A stretch of 64,000 nucleotides of DNA from Brachybacterium sp. YJGR34 (GTDB lineage Bacteria > Actinomycetota > Actinomycetes > Actinomycetales > Dermabacteraceae), in contig NZ_PNFB01000013.1 in NCBI RefSeq assembly GCF_003347015.1, positions 39,112 through 103,111 on the forward strand, written 5' to 3'. Each line of letters opens with the position of its first letter. Positions within the stretch are counted from its first letter, which is position 1. The translations under genes and the position numbers were made by a program. The notes beneath the pieces were generated by a model that had not been told where the DNA came from, did not search any database, and saw nothing but the letters and a program-made list of their open reading frames with translations. Positions 24,746-33,211 of this stretch are shown in pieces.

Positions 24746-25132
24746 ATGAACACTGTCGCCTCCACCCGCCGCCCGATGACCCGCACCGAGGCCCTGGCCT
24801 GGAACCCCAACTGGTCGGTCGGCGATCAGCGGGTGATCGAGGAGAACGTGGAGCGCCTGCAGGTGAGCTCCTTCTACCGGACGAAGTCCAACAGCACCGT
24901 CACGGGACAGACCGCCGAGGGCCGCTCGGTGATGTACCTCCATCCGGGCTACGTGGTGTTCCCCAAGGGGCTGGCCCCGGAGGATCGCAAGGACCTGGAC
25001 TGGGACGGGATCGACCTGTCCACGATGCAGTCGCGCCGCGCGGCCTCCGTCGCGGCCGAGGAGCGGATGACCTTCTGCCCGGGCTGCTTCTACGCGCTGC
25101 CGGCGACCGGCGTCTGCGACACCTGCGGCTGA
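24746..25132 (+). CDS. Small zinc-ribbon protein of unknown function
   Basis: A 128-residue protein I do not recognise. The C-terminus carries CPGCFYALPATGVCDTCG, a two-knuckle CxxC...CxxC zinc ribbon placed at the very end. The middle (about 60-85, EGRSVMYLHPGYVVFPKG) looks like beta strands. The start is taken at the ATG in 24746, where TCTACT lies 6 nt upstream as a possible leaderless -10. It is followed by a hairpin, so it is probably monocistronic. No function can be stated. Confidence 0.7.
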   Translation: MNTVASTRRPMTRTEALAWNPNWSVGDQRVIEENVERLQVSSFYRTKSNSTVTGQTAEGRSVMYLHPGYVVFPKGLAPEDRKDLDWDGIDLSTMQSRRAASVAAEERMTFCPGCFYALPATGVCDTCG

Positions 25133-25136
25133 GAGC

Positions 25137-25154
25137 CACGGGCCACGGCCCGTG
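25137..25154 (+). terminator. Hairpin after the zinc-ribbon gene
   Basis: CACGGGC and GCCCGTG form a 7-bp stem with a 4-nt loop, 4 nt after the stop codon. Confidence 0.5.
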
Positions 25155-25206
25155 AGGTGGACTCCCCGGCGCTTGACAAGTGCCCGCGCGGAGGTCCACC
25201 CTCTAC

Positions 25207-25220
25207 GTCATACGAATAAC
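25207..25220. promoter_or_regulatory. LacI-type operator O1, before the regulator gene
   Basis: GTCATACGAATAAC, read on the minus strand as GTTATTCGTATGAC, matches the perfect palindrome GTTATACGTATAAC at 12 of 14 positions. It lies 46 bp before the lacI-type gene. Two more copies lie at 26405 and 28263, so autoregulation and operon control by the same protein are likely. Confidence 0.7.
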
Positions 25221-25265
25221 GGCCGACGATGACCCGTCGGACGTCCCGACTCCGAGGAGGCTCCG

Positions 25266-26285
25266 ATGGCGCAGCGCCCCACGATGCACGACGTCGCGGC
25301 CCGGGCCGGGGTCTCCCAGGCCGTCGTCTCCATCGTCCTGTCCGGCCGCTACGCCGGGCGCGCCTCCGAGGCGACGGCCGAGCGCATCCGTCACGCCGCG
25401 AACTCGCTCGGCTACCGCACCAATCTCCAGGCCAAGACGCTGAAGACCGGCATCGCGGAGATCATCGGCCTGGTGGGCGACGAGGTCGCCACCTCCCCCT
25501 TCTCGGGCCAGATGATCAAGGGCGCCCAGGATCGCGCCTGGGAGGAGGGCAACACGCTGATGACTGTGGACACCGGCGGCGACGTCGCCCTGGAGACCGC
25601 GGCCATCGAGACGATGCTCTCCCACCAGGTGCGGGGCATCCTCTACACCGCGATGTACCACCGCGAGCTCGAGGTCCCCACCGGCGCCCTCGAGACCCGC
25701 ACGGTCACCCTCAACGCCCGCGACCTCTCCGGCCGCACCCCGAGCGTCGTCCCCGACGAGGAGCAGGGCGGCTACGAGGCCACCCGCCTCCTGCTCGAGG
25801 CCGGACACACACGCATCGGCATGATCAACATCCAGCCCGGCGAGCACATCCCCGCCGCCCGGGATCGACGCCGCGGCTACGAGCGCGCCCTGACCGAGGC
25901 CGGCATCGCGCTCGATCCCGCGCTGGTCCGCCCCGGTGAGGGCATCCACCGCACCGGCCGCGAGGGCGCCCTCGCCCTGCGGGACCTCGACGACCCCGTC
26001 ACCGCGATCTTCTGCGGCAACGACCGCACCGCCCTCGGCGCCTATCAGGGCCTCGAGGAGCTCGGACTGCGCATCCCCGAGGACGTCTCGATCGTCGGCT
26101 TCGACGATCAGGACGTACTGCGGGACTACTTCCATCCGGCGCTGACCACCATGCAGCTGCCCTTCCTGGCGATGGGCGAGCGCGCCGCCGAGCTCGTCCT
26201 GGACTCCTCGGCCCCCGCTGAGGTCCACGCCCTCCCCTGCCCCGTGATCCATCGCGGATCCGTCGCCCCACCGAAAGGTCGCTGA
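25266..26285 (+). CDS. LacI family transcriptional regulator of the fructoside operon
   Basis: A 339-residue LacI repressor. The N-terminal helix-turn-helix is TMHDVAARAGVSQAVVSIVLSG, with the minor-groove hinge helix around residues 50-60. The ligand-binding core includes DRRRGYERAL and TAIFCGNDRTALGA, and ends with IPEDVSIVGFDDQD. It is preceded by GGAGG, is followed 3 nt later by the first permease gene, and heads the same operon. Its likely effector is a fructose-containing sugar, inferred from the GH32 gene at the operon end. Confidence 0.93.
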   Translation: MAQRPTMHDVAARAGVSQAVVSIVLSGRYAGRASEATAERIRHAANSLGYRTNLQAKTLKTGIAEIIGLVGDEVATSPFSGQMIKGAQDRAWEEGNTLMTVDTGGDVALETAAIETMLSHQVRGILYTAMYHRELEVPTGALETRTVTLNARDLSGRTPSVVPDEEQGGYEATRLLLEAGHTRIGMINIQPGEHIPAARDRRRGYERALTEAGIALDPALVRPGEGIHRTGREGALALRDLDDPVTAIFCGNDRTALGAYQGLEELGLRIPEDVSIVGFDDQDVLRDYFHPALTTMQLPFLAMGERAAELVLDSSAPAEVHALPCPVIHRGSVAPPKGR

Positions 26286-26288
26286 CGC

Positions 26289-27272
26289 ATGAGCACCGAC
26301 ACCGCCGTCGGGCCCCCGGTCTCCCGGACACCCGCCCCGCCTGATTCCGCCCCGCGCCCTGCGCGGCACCGCACGCTGCTACGACGATGCCTGCAGAGCT
26401 GGCAGTTATACGTACTACTACTGCCGGCCCTGGCAAGCCTCATCGTCTTCAAGTACTGGCCGATGTACGGCGCACAGATCGCCTTCCGCGACTACAACCC
26501 CGCGGACGGGTTCTTCTGGAGCCCCTGGGTGGGCCTCGAGCACTTCCGGACGTTCCTGGCCAGCTACCAGTTCGAGCGCATCGTCACCAACACGCTGACG
26601 ATCAACACCGTGGGCCTGCTCATTGCCTTCCCGGTGCCGATCATCCTGGCGCTCATCGTCAACCAGCTGCCCAGCGAGCGCTTCAAGCGGCTCACCCAGA
26701 CGGTCCTCTACTCCCCGTCCTTCATCTCGGTCGTGGTGGTGGTGGGCATGATCCACCTGCTGTTCTCGCCCAGCTCGGGCCTGGTCAACCACGCCATCAC
26801 CCTCGTCGGCGGCGAGCCGATCTTCTTCATGGGCACCCCGGAGTGGTTCCGACCCCTCTACATCGGCTCGGACGTCTGGCAGAACGCCGGCTTCTCGATG
26901 ATCATCTACCTCGCCGCGCTCACCGCGATCGACCCCTCACTCCACGAGGCCGCACGCATGGACGGCGCCAACCGCTTCCAGCGGATCCGCCACATCGACG
27001 TCCCCGGGATCCTCCCGGTCATCACAATCCTGTTCATCCTCGCCGTCGGGAACATCTTCAACCTCGGCTTCGAGAAGGTCTACCTCATGCAGACCGACTT
27101 GAACCTGCCCACCTCCGAGGTCATCAACACCTACGTCTACAAGGTGGGCCTGCAGGGCGCGCAGTTCAGCTACTCCGCCGCGATCGGCCTGTTCAACTCC
27201 GTCCTGAACCTCCTCCTGCTGCTGACCTTCAACGGGGTCGCCAAGCGGGCCAACCAGTCGAGCCTGTGGTGA
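26289..27272 (+). CDS. ABC importer, permease 1 (LplB type)
   Basis: A 327-residue permease of the LplB/YteP branch of CUT1 transporters, which import larger oligosaccharides. About 40 polar residues precede six membrane segments. The EAA loop is LHEAARMDGANRFQRIRHID near residue 218. Codons 40-45 (Q-L-Y-V-L-L) are written with TTA, GTA and CTA CTA, very unusual here, and coincide exactly with a copy of the LacI operator. The gene begins 3 nt after the regulator stop. Confidence 0.92.
   Translation: MSTDTAVGPPVSRTPAPPDSAPRPARHRTLLRRCLQSWQLYVLLLPALASLIVFKYWPMYGAQIAFRDYNPADGFFWSPWVGLEHFRTFLASYQFERIVTNTLTINTVGLLIAFPVPIILALIVNQLPSERFKRLTQTVLYSPSFISVVVVVGMIHLLFSPSSGLVNHAITLVGGEPIFFMGTPEWFRPLYIGSDVWQNAGFSMIIYLAALTAIDPSLHEAARMDGANRFQRIRHIDVPGILPVITILFILAVGNIFNLGFEKVYLMQTDLNLPTSEVINTYVYKVGLQGAQFSYSAAIGLFNSVLNLLLLLTFNGVAKRANQSSLW
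26405..26418. promoter_or_regulatory. LacI-type operator O2 inside the permease 1 coding sequence
   Basis: GTTATACGTACTAC matches the palindrome GTTATACGTATAAC at 12 of 14 positions and lies about 117 bp inside the permease gene. Synonymous choices there (TTA, CTA, GTA) are otherwise rare in this GC-rich sequence, so the site seems held by selection. It could act as a roadblock or looping auxiliary operator. Confidence 0.65.
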
Positions 27273-27277
27273 TCACG

Positions 27278-28228
27278 ATGACAACCTCCACGAAGACACA
27301 CCCCCTGCAGCACACCCCGTTCCGGACGCGCAGGCAGACCCTCGGCCAGCGCCTGGCCGATCCCCTGTTCCTCGTCTCCACCTACGGGATCATCGCCCTT
27401 GCGATCCTGGTGATCATCTACCCGCTCTACTTCATCGTCATCGCGTCGATCTCTGACCCGAACCTGGTCCAGCAGGGCAAGGTGTTCCTCGTCCCGCGAG
27501 GCATCACCTTCGACGGCTACGCGACGATCTTCGGCACCTCGACTATCGTGCGCGGGTTCCTCAACTCCGTCCTCTACACGGCCGTGGGCACGGCGGTCAG
27601 CGTCACGATGATCCTGTGCGGCGCCTACGCCCTGTCCCGCAAGGACATGCCGGGCCGGAACCTCTTCATGATCCTGTTCGTCATCACGATGTTCTTCGAC
27701 GGCGGCATGATCGCCCGCTACCTGGTGGTCAAGCAGCTGGGCATGCTGGACACGATCTGGGCCGTGGTCCTGCCCGGCGCGGTGGGCGTGTGGAACCTCG
27801 TCATCGCCCGCACCTTCTTCGAGCAGAACCTCTCCCCTGAGCTGCGGGAGGCCGCGCAGATCGACGGCGCGAGCGACTTCCGGTTCTTCTTCGGCATCGC
27901 GCTGCCCCTGTCGAAGTCGCTCATCGTGCTCATGGTCATGTTCCACATGGTCGCGAACTGGAACGCCTTCTTCGACGCGATGATCTACCTCTCCGACGAG
28001 TCGAAGTACCCCCTCCAGCTCATCCTGCGCAACGTCCTCATCCAGTCGCAGGCCTCGGCCGGCGGCATGGACATGGCCTCGATGGACTCGACGGCGGCGG
28101 CCCAGAAGATGGGCGAGCTGCTGAAGTACTCGATGATCGTCGTCTCCACCATCCCGCTGCTCATCGCCTTCCCCTTCCTCCAGCGCCACTTCGTCAAGGG
28201 CGCCACTCTCGGCGCGCTGAAGAGCTGA
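27278..28228 (+). CDS. ABC importer, permease 2 (LplC/YtcP type)
   Basis: A 316-residue permease of the LplC branch with six membrane segments. The EAA loop is LREAAQIDGASDFRFFFGIA near residue 190 and the end is QRHFVKGATLGALKS. Family-specific features are the NLVQQGKVFLVPRGITFDGY periplasmic segment and the long loop rich in Met (GGMDMASMDSTAAAQKMGEL). I place the start at ATG 27278, where GGTGATC lies just upstream; an in-frame GTG at 27269 overlapping the previous stop is also possible. Confidence 0.92.
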   Translation: MTTSTKTHPLQHTPFRTRRQTLGQRLADPLFLVSTYGIIALAILVIIYPLYFIVIASISDPNLVQQGKVFLVPRGITFDGYATIFGTSTIVRGFLNSVLYTAVGTAVSVTMILCGAYALSRKDMPGRNLFMILFVITMFFDGGMIARYLVVKQLGMLDTIWAVVLPGAVGVWNLVIARTFFEQNLSPELREAAQIDGASDFRFFFGIALPLSKSLIVLMVMFHMVANWNAFFDAMIYLSDESKYPLQLILRNVLIQSQASAGGMDMASMDSTAAAQKMGELLKYSMIVVSTIPLLIAFPFLQRHFVKGATLGALKS

Positions 28229-28262
28229 GCTCGCAGCACCGCCTCGACGTCCCACGCTCACC

Positions 28263-28276
28263 GTTATACGTACCAC
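28263..28276. promoter_or_regulatory. LacI-type operator O3, before the binding-protein gene
   Basis: GTTATACGTACCAC, third copy of the GTTATACGTATAAC-like palindrome, lies in the 100-bp gap between permease 2 and the binding-protein gene. This suggests a separately regulated internal promoter that gives extra binding protein and GH32 enzyme. Confidence 0.65.
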
Positions 28277-28328
28277 CCGCTCCATCCCTCTCGTTCCGAC
28301 CGACCGATCACGACGAAGGAGTCCTGCC

Positions 28329-29978
28329 ATGACCACCACACCCGCCACCACACCCGCCACCACCCCCTCTCCCGCCGGGCCGTCGCCCGCACCTCTCACC
28401 CGTCGACGCTTCGCCCTGGGCGCCACCGCGCTCTCCGCAACCGCGCTGGGCCTCGCCGCCTGCGGCCGTCCCTCGGCGCGGGAGACCGAGGACCTGTCCG
28501 CGGACGTCGGCCTGACGGACTCCGGCCTCCCCGTGGTCGCCGACGAGCTGACCCTCTCCTTCGGCGGCTCGAAGTCCGCCCTGGCCCCGGAGTACGAGAC
28601 CATGGAGCTGGTCCGGACCTGGCAGGAGGACTCGGGCATCGAGATCACCTGGGCCAACGAGCCGGACGAGGTGTGGGCCGAGAAGAAGAACCTCCTCCTG
28701 GCCAGCGGCGAGCTGCCCGACGCCCTGTTCAACACGGGACTGACCGACGCCGAGGTCGCCAAGTACGGCGACAACGGCACCCTCCTCGCCCTCGAGGACC
28801 TCATCCTCGAGCACGCCCCCACCCTCCACGGCATCCTCGAGCAGCGCCCGGACATCCGCTCCGCGATGACCACCTCGGACGGACACATCTACACCCTGCC
28901 CAGCGTCGAGGAGATGGGCCTGGTGGAGTTCCCCACCATGCTCTTCATCAACACCGTCTGGCTCGACGAGCTGGGGATGGGGGTGCCCACCACGGTGGAG
29001 GAGTACCACGAGGCGCTGCTGGCCTTCCGGGAGTCGAAGGGCTCCGGCGCGCTGCCTCTGTCCTTCATCGGCGCCGGCGCCATCGCGGACCTCATCGCGG
29101 CCCTGGGCGGGCAGGCGGACAACCCCGACCACCGCATCGTCCAGGACGGCGAGGTCCTCTTCACCGCGGACAAGGACGGCTTCCGCGACGCGATCGCGAC
29201 TCTGCACACCTGGTACGGCGAGGGGCTCATCGATCAGGAGGCCTTCGCCCAGGACTACGTCACGTTCATCGCCAAGGGGAAGGCCGATCCGCAGACTCTG
29301 GGCTCCTTCTCCTTCTGGGAGTGCCCGGAGGTCGTCGGCCCCGATCGCGCCGAGCAGTACCAGATCGTGCCGATCCTGCCCGGCCCCGACGGCGTGCAGC
29401 GCGCCTGCGCGGCGAACAATCAGGAGATCAACCGCGGCGCATTCGCGATCACCCGGACCAGCCAGTACGCCGCCGCCACGCTGCGCTGGGCGGACATGCT
29501 CTTCGACCCGGTCATGAGCGCCCAGGCGAACTGGGGCCCGATCGGCATCTCCCAGGAGATGAACGCCGACGGCATGCTCGAGCAGATCCCGGTCAGCGGC
29601 GGCGAGACGGAGCAGGAGCGGCGCGTGAAGGTCGCCCCCGGCGGACCGAAGATCATCACCGCCGAGGACTTCGAGACCGTCGTGCTGCCCGAGCCGCGGG
29701 CGGCGGAGCGCCAGGGCCAGATCGCCGAGTTCTATGCCCCGCACCGTGCGAACGAGAAGTACCCGCCGGTGATGCTCTCGGTGGAGGAGCTGAACCGGAT
29801 CAGCACCCTCGAGTCCGATGTCCGTACGCTCGTGGACGAGAAGGTCGCCACCTGGATCGTCAAGGGCGGCATCGAGGACGAGTGGGACGGCTACGTCGCC
29901 CAGCTCGAGCAGATCGGGCTCAGCGAGGTCGCGGAGGTCTACCAGGGCGCCTACGACCGCTTCACCGAGAACTCCTGA
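28329..29978 (+). CDS. ABC importer, substrate-binding lipoprotein (LplA type)
   Basis: A 549-residue solute-binding protein, the large size typical of LplA-type oligosaccharide receptors. The signal has a twin arginine (LTRRRFALGATAL) and a LAAC lipobox at Cys45, after an unusual Thr/Pro-rich start (TTTPATTPATTPS). The mature domain begins with ADELTLSFGGSKSA. Gene position between LplBC-type permeases and GH32 points to fructo-oligosaccharides, inulin or levan fragments as ligand (inference). A very stable hairpin follows its stop. Confidence 0.92.
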   Translation: MTTTPATTPATTPSPAGPSPAPLTRRRFALGATALSATALGLAACGRPSARETEDLSADVGLTDSGLPVVADELTLSFGGSKSALAPEYETMELVRTWQEDSGIEITWANEPDEVWAEKKNLLLASGELPDALFNTGLTDAEVAKYGDNGTLLALEDLILEHAPTLHGILEQRPDIRSAMTTSDGHIYTLPSVEEMGLVEFPTMLFINTVWLDELGMGVPTTVEEYHEALLAFRESKGSGALPLSFIGAGAIADLIAALGGQADNPDHRIVQDGEVLFTADKDGFRDAIATLHTWYGEGLIDQEAFAQDYVTFIAKGKADPQTLGSFSFWECPEVVGPDRAEQYQIVPILPGPDGVQRACAANNQEINRGAFAITRTSQYAAATLRWADMLFDPVMSAQANWGPIGISQEMNADGMLEQIPVSGGETEQERRVKVAPGGPKIITAEDFETVVLPEPRAAERQGQIAEFYAPHRANEKYPPVMLSVEELNRISTLESDVRTLVDEKVATWIVKGGIEDEWDGYVAQLEQIGLSEVAEVYQGAYDRFTENS

Positions 29979-29992
29979 CCGACGCCCGACCG

Positions 29993-30021
29993 GCCGGCGC
30001 CCGTCCCGCGGGCGCCGGCCC
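29993..30021 (+). terminator. Intra-operon hairpin between binding-protein and GH32 genes
   Basis: GGCCGGCGCCCG and CGGGCGCCGGCC form a perfect 12-bp stem with a 5-nt loop, 14 nt after the binding-protein stop and 21 nt before the GH32 start. It may protect the 3' end of the binding-protein message or attenuate transcription into GH32. Confidence 0.6.
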
Positions 30022-30042
30022 GCCCTCCCCATGGAAGAGCTC

Positions 30043-31536
30043 ATGACCACCACTGACCTGCCCCGCTCCCGCGCCGACCTCCACCGCCCCCGGTTCCACC
30101 TCACCCCGGAGTCGACCTGGATGAACGATCCGAACGGGCTCGTCCTCCACGAGGGCACCTGGCACGCCTTCTTCCAGAACAACCCCCACGGGAGCCTGTG
30201 GGACAACATGTCCTGGGGCCACGCCGTCTCCACGGACCTGGCCACGTGGACCGCTCTGCCGGTGGCGCTGCCCTGTTCGGAGCAGGAGATGATCTTCTCC
30301 GGCAGCGTCGTCCACGACGCGCAGAACGTCTCGGGCCTCGGCACGCCGGGTGGGAGCGGGCCGCTGCTGGCCTTCTACACCAGCGCCTACTCCCCTGATC
30401 ATCCGGAGCATCCCGGTATCCAGGCGCAGTCGATCGCGTCCTCGACCGATGACGGTATGACCTGGGAGTTCTATGCCGGAAATCCCGTGCTGGACCGCTC
30501 CTCGGCGAACTTCCGCGACCCCAAGGTCCTCTGGCATGAGGAGTCCGGGCGCTGGGTGATGGTCGCGGTCGAGGCCACGGACTACGCCCTGCACCTGTTC
30601 ACCTCACAGGACCTGCTGCGCTGGGAGCCGGCCTCCGTCTTCCGCCATCCGTCCCTGGACGGCGGCATCTGGGAGTGCCCGGACCTGGTGCGCGTGCACG
30701 AGCGGCGCGCCGACGGGACCGCGGGGCGGGAGTCCTGGGCGCTGATCCTCAGCACCAATCCGGGCGGGCCCGCGGGCGGCTCGGGGACGTGGACGATCCT
30801 CGGTGACTTCGACGGGATCCGCTTCACGGCCTCGGCGGAACCGCAGCCGCTGGACCTGGGACCAGACTGCTACGCCGCGGTGACCTTCTCCGGCGTGGAC
30901 GGAGATCCGGTGGTGCTGGGCTGGATGAACAACTGGGCCTATGCCGACCGGACGCCCACCGCGCCGTGGCGCTCGGCGATGACTCTGCCCCGCACGCTGC
31001 TCCTCGAGGAGCGACCGACGGGTCTCGCCCTGGTCCAGCGGCTGGTGGTGCCCGAAGGGCTGCGCACGATCGAGCTGCCGCCGCTGCCGGGCCCGCTCAC
31101 GGCGGCTGTCCCGACGGCCGGCACCGATGCGGCATCCGCCCCGTCCGCCCTCGGCGCCGCTGCGCAGTCGCTCCAGCTGCCGGCACTCGATGCCGACGAG
31201 CCCTTCCGTCTGCGCGGCACGCTCGCGGCCGACGTCCCGCACCGCCTCGTGCTGCGCATCGGCGCCGACGCCCCCGCGCGCGAGCTGGTCATCGAGGTCG
31301 GTGCCGACGGAGCCCTCATCGTGGACCGCAGCGCCGCCCACGCGGAGCCCTTCGCGGCCGAGCACTCGCTCACCGCGCCGTACGTGCCGGCGGACGAACA
31401 GGCGGAGATCGCCGTCGATCTGATCGTCGACCGCTCCTGTGTGGAGCTGGAGCTCGACGGCGGCCGCGCCGTCGTCTCCGCGCAGATCTTTCCCGGTCCC
31501 GGCGCCGTCACCCTCCGCAGCGAGGCCCTCGACTGA
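30043..31536 (+). CDS. Glycoside hydrolase family 32 (fructan/sucrose hydrolase)
   Basis: A 497-residue intracellular GH32 enzyme (invertase/exo-levanase group). All three catalytic motifs are present: WMNDPNG with the nucleophile Asp29, FRDP near residue 157 with the transition-state stabiliser, and WECPDL with the acid/base Glu211. The five-bladed propeller covers about 1-325 and a beta-sandwich follows. There is no signal peptide, so it cleaves imported beta-fructosides. The start at 30043 follows GGAAGAG; an in-frame ATG lies at 30031. It is the last gene of the LacI-controlled operon. Confidence 0.93.
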   Translation: MTTTDLPRSRADLHRPRFHLTPESTWMNDPNGLVLHEGTWHAFFQNNPHGSLWDNMSWGHAVSTDLATWTALPVALPCSEQEMIFSGSVVHDAQNVSGLGTPGGSGPLLAFYTSAYSPDHPEHPGIQAQSIASSTDDGMTWEFYAGNPVLDRSSANFRDPKVLWHEESGRWVMVAVEATDYALHLFTSQDLLRWEPASVFRHPSLDGGIWECPDLVRVHERRADGTAGRESWALILSTNPGGPAGGSGTWTILGDFDGIRFTASAEPQPLDLGPDCYAAVTFSGVDGDPVVLGWMNNWAYADRTPTAPWRSAMTLPRTLLLEERPTGLALVQRLVVPEGLRTIELPPLPGPLTAAVPTAGTDAASAPSALGAAAQSLQLPALDADEPFRLRGTLAADVPHRLVLRIGADAPARELVIEVGADGALIVDRSAAHAEPFAAEHSLTAPYVPADEQAEIAVDLIVDRSCVELELDGGRAVVSAQIFPGPGAVTLRSEALD

Positions 31537-31611
31537 GATCTGCCGCTGACTGGGGTGGTTCCCCGCTCAGCACACGGATCCCACTCTCTGCGATGAGCTG
31601 CTCCCTCCCCT

Positions 31612-31676
31612 GCTGCCGCAGGCAACTTCACCGCGCAATGCCCACCTGATTCCACGGTGAACCTGCCTGCGGCAGC
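31612..31676. repeat. Family 2 dispersed palindrome, copy 1
   Basis: A 65-bp two-stem palindrome: outer arms GCTGCCGCAGGC / GCCTGCGGCAGC (12 bp, perfect), 3-nt internal loops on each side, then inner arms TTCACCG / CGGTGAA around a 21-nt loop. The same architecture and inner stem occur at 40308-40366. It sits in the 331-bp gap after GH32 and may serve as its terminator. Nothing else recognisable lies in the gap. Confidence 0.8.
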
Positions 31677-31867
31677 TGGCGCTCGCTCCTTCCCGCACCG
31701 CGCCGGAGGGCGCCGAGCCCCGGGCCCTGTGCGGAGTGAGAGGCGGGGCTGGATGACCATGCGTGGCGTATCATGACCTCTTGGTCTCGACGCCCTGAGC
31801 CGCCTGGGCACACGTCGGCCACGGCGAGCGCAGTGCCAGCACACATCCCGCCGAGGAGCTCACCCCC

Positions 31868-33211
31868 ATGACCTTCGACCGTCTGTTCCCCGAGGTCCAT
31901 GACCTCGTGACCGGGCTCTGGGAGCATCCCGAGCTCGGCTACGCCGAGCATCGCACCGCCCGTGTGGTCGAGGAGTTCCTGCTCCGCCACGGCGACGGCC
32001 TGCCTGTCGAGCACTTCTCCACCACCGGGCTGAAGGTGTCGCTGCCCTCCGCCGCCCCGGCGGACCCGCAGCGCCGCCGTCTCGCCGTCGTCGCCGAGCT
32101 CGACGCCGTCATCTCCCCCGCCCACCCGGACGCGGATCCGGCCACCGGCGCGGTCCACGCCTGCGGCCACCACACGCAGGTGGGCATCGCCCTGGCGGTC
32201 TTCGCGCACCTGGTCGCCACCGAGGCCTGGAGGCAGGCGGACATCGACCTGTCCTTCGTCTTCGTCCCCGCCGAGGAGTTCGTGGACCTCGCCCACCGGG
32301 CCGAGCTGCGCGAGCGCGGCGAGATCACCTGGTTCGGCGGCAAGCCTGAGGCGATGATGCTGGGCGTCTTCGACGACATCGACGCGGCCGTGTGCCTCCA
32401 TGCCATCGGCGGCCGGCAGGACGGGCCCACCATCGAGATCGACTGCGACCTCGCCGGCTTCCTCTACAAGACCGTCGAGTTCGAGGGCACCGCCTCCCAC
32501 GCGGGGCTGGACCCCTTCAGCGGGACCAACGCCTACTCCATGGCGACCCTGTTCACGACCGCCCTGGGCCTGGGCCGGCAGCAGCTGCGCGAGGACGTGC
32601 TGGTGCGCATGAATCCCGTCATCCCCGCCAGCGAGATGACCACGAACGTGGTGCCGCACCGGGTTACGGTCGGCACCGACGTGCGCTCCACGGACCTCGA
32701 CTACCTCGGCGAGGTCGCCGCGCGGGTGGACCGCGCCGCCCACGGCTGCGCCGCCGCGCTCGGCGGCACCGCGCACATCACCACCGAGATGGGATACCTG
32801 CCCTTCGTGCAGGACCGCACCATGTCCGGCGCATTCCGGGACGCCTTCGCGGAGGACGACGCGATCACGACCCTCATCGAGGACCGCGGGGCGATCGCCG
32901 CCGCCGGCGACGCCGGGGACCTGTCCTTCCTGGTGCCGACGGTCCAGCTCTCCTACGGCGGCTTCGACGGCACCATCCACGGTCGCGATTTCTCGATGAT
33001 CGACCCCGAGCACGTGCTGATCGCCGTGCCGAGGCTGTTGGAGCGCGCCCTGCTGGTCATGGGCCGTCACCTGCCCGACCCGCTCCCCCGCCGCTCGTAC
33101 GCCCAGTACGTCGACGCCCTCGACGCGATCACGCCGGTCCCCGCCGGAGCGCGAGCCGCTCTGGGGCCGGTGGAGAGCGGCGCCGCCGCCCGGACCCAGG
33201 AGACCCGATGA
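31868..33211 (+). CDS. M20 family metal-dependent amidohydrolase (AbgB-like)
   Basis: A 447-residue M20D-type amidohydrolase. Metal-site segments are VAELDAV near residue 78, the HACGHHTQVGIAL block near 97, PAEEFVD near 137 and, late in the chain, STIHGRDFS-like (GTIHGRD). The inserted dimerisation domain starts around CDLAGFLYKTVEFEGTASHAG. Such enzymes cleave N-acyl amino acids or p-aminobenzoyl-glutamate. Its stop overlaps the start of a DUF3100 membrane protein, so the two are coupled; uptake and cleavage of an amide is the natural reading (inference). Confidence 0.9.
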   Translation: MTFDRLFPEVHDLVTGLWEHPELGYAEHRTARVVEEFLLRHGDGLPVEHFSTTGLKVSLPSAAPADPQRRRLAVVAELDAVISPAHPDADPATGAVHACGHHTQVGIALAVFAHLVATEAWRQADIDLSFVFVPAEEFVDLAHRAELRERGEITWFGGKPEAMMLGVFDDIDAAVCLHAIGGRQDGPTIEIDCDLAGFLYKTVEFEGTASHAGLDPFSGTNAYSMATLFTTALGLGRQQLREDVLVRMNPVIPASEMTTNVVPHRVTVGTDVRSTDLDYLGEVAARVDRAAHGCAAALGGTAHITTEMGYLPFVQDRTMSGAFRDAFAEDDAITTLIEDRGAIAAAGDAGDLSFLVPTVQLSYGGFDGTIHGRDFSMIDPEHVLIAVPRLLERALLVMGRHLPDPLPRRSYAQYVDALDAITPVPAGARAALGPVESGAAARTQETR

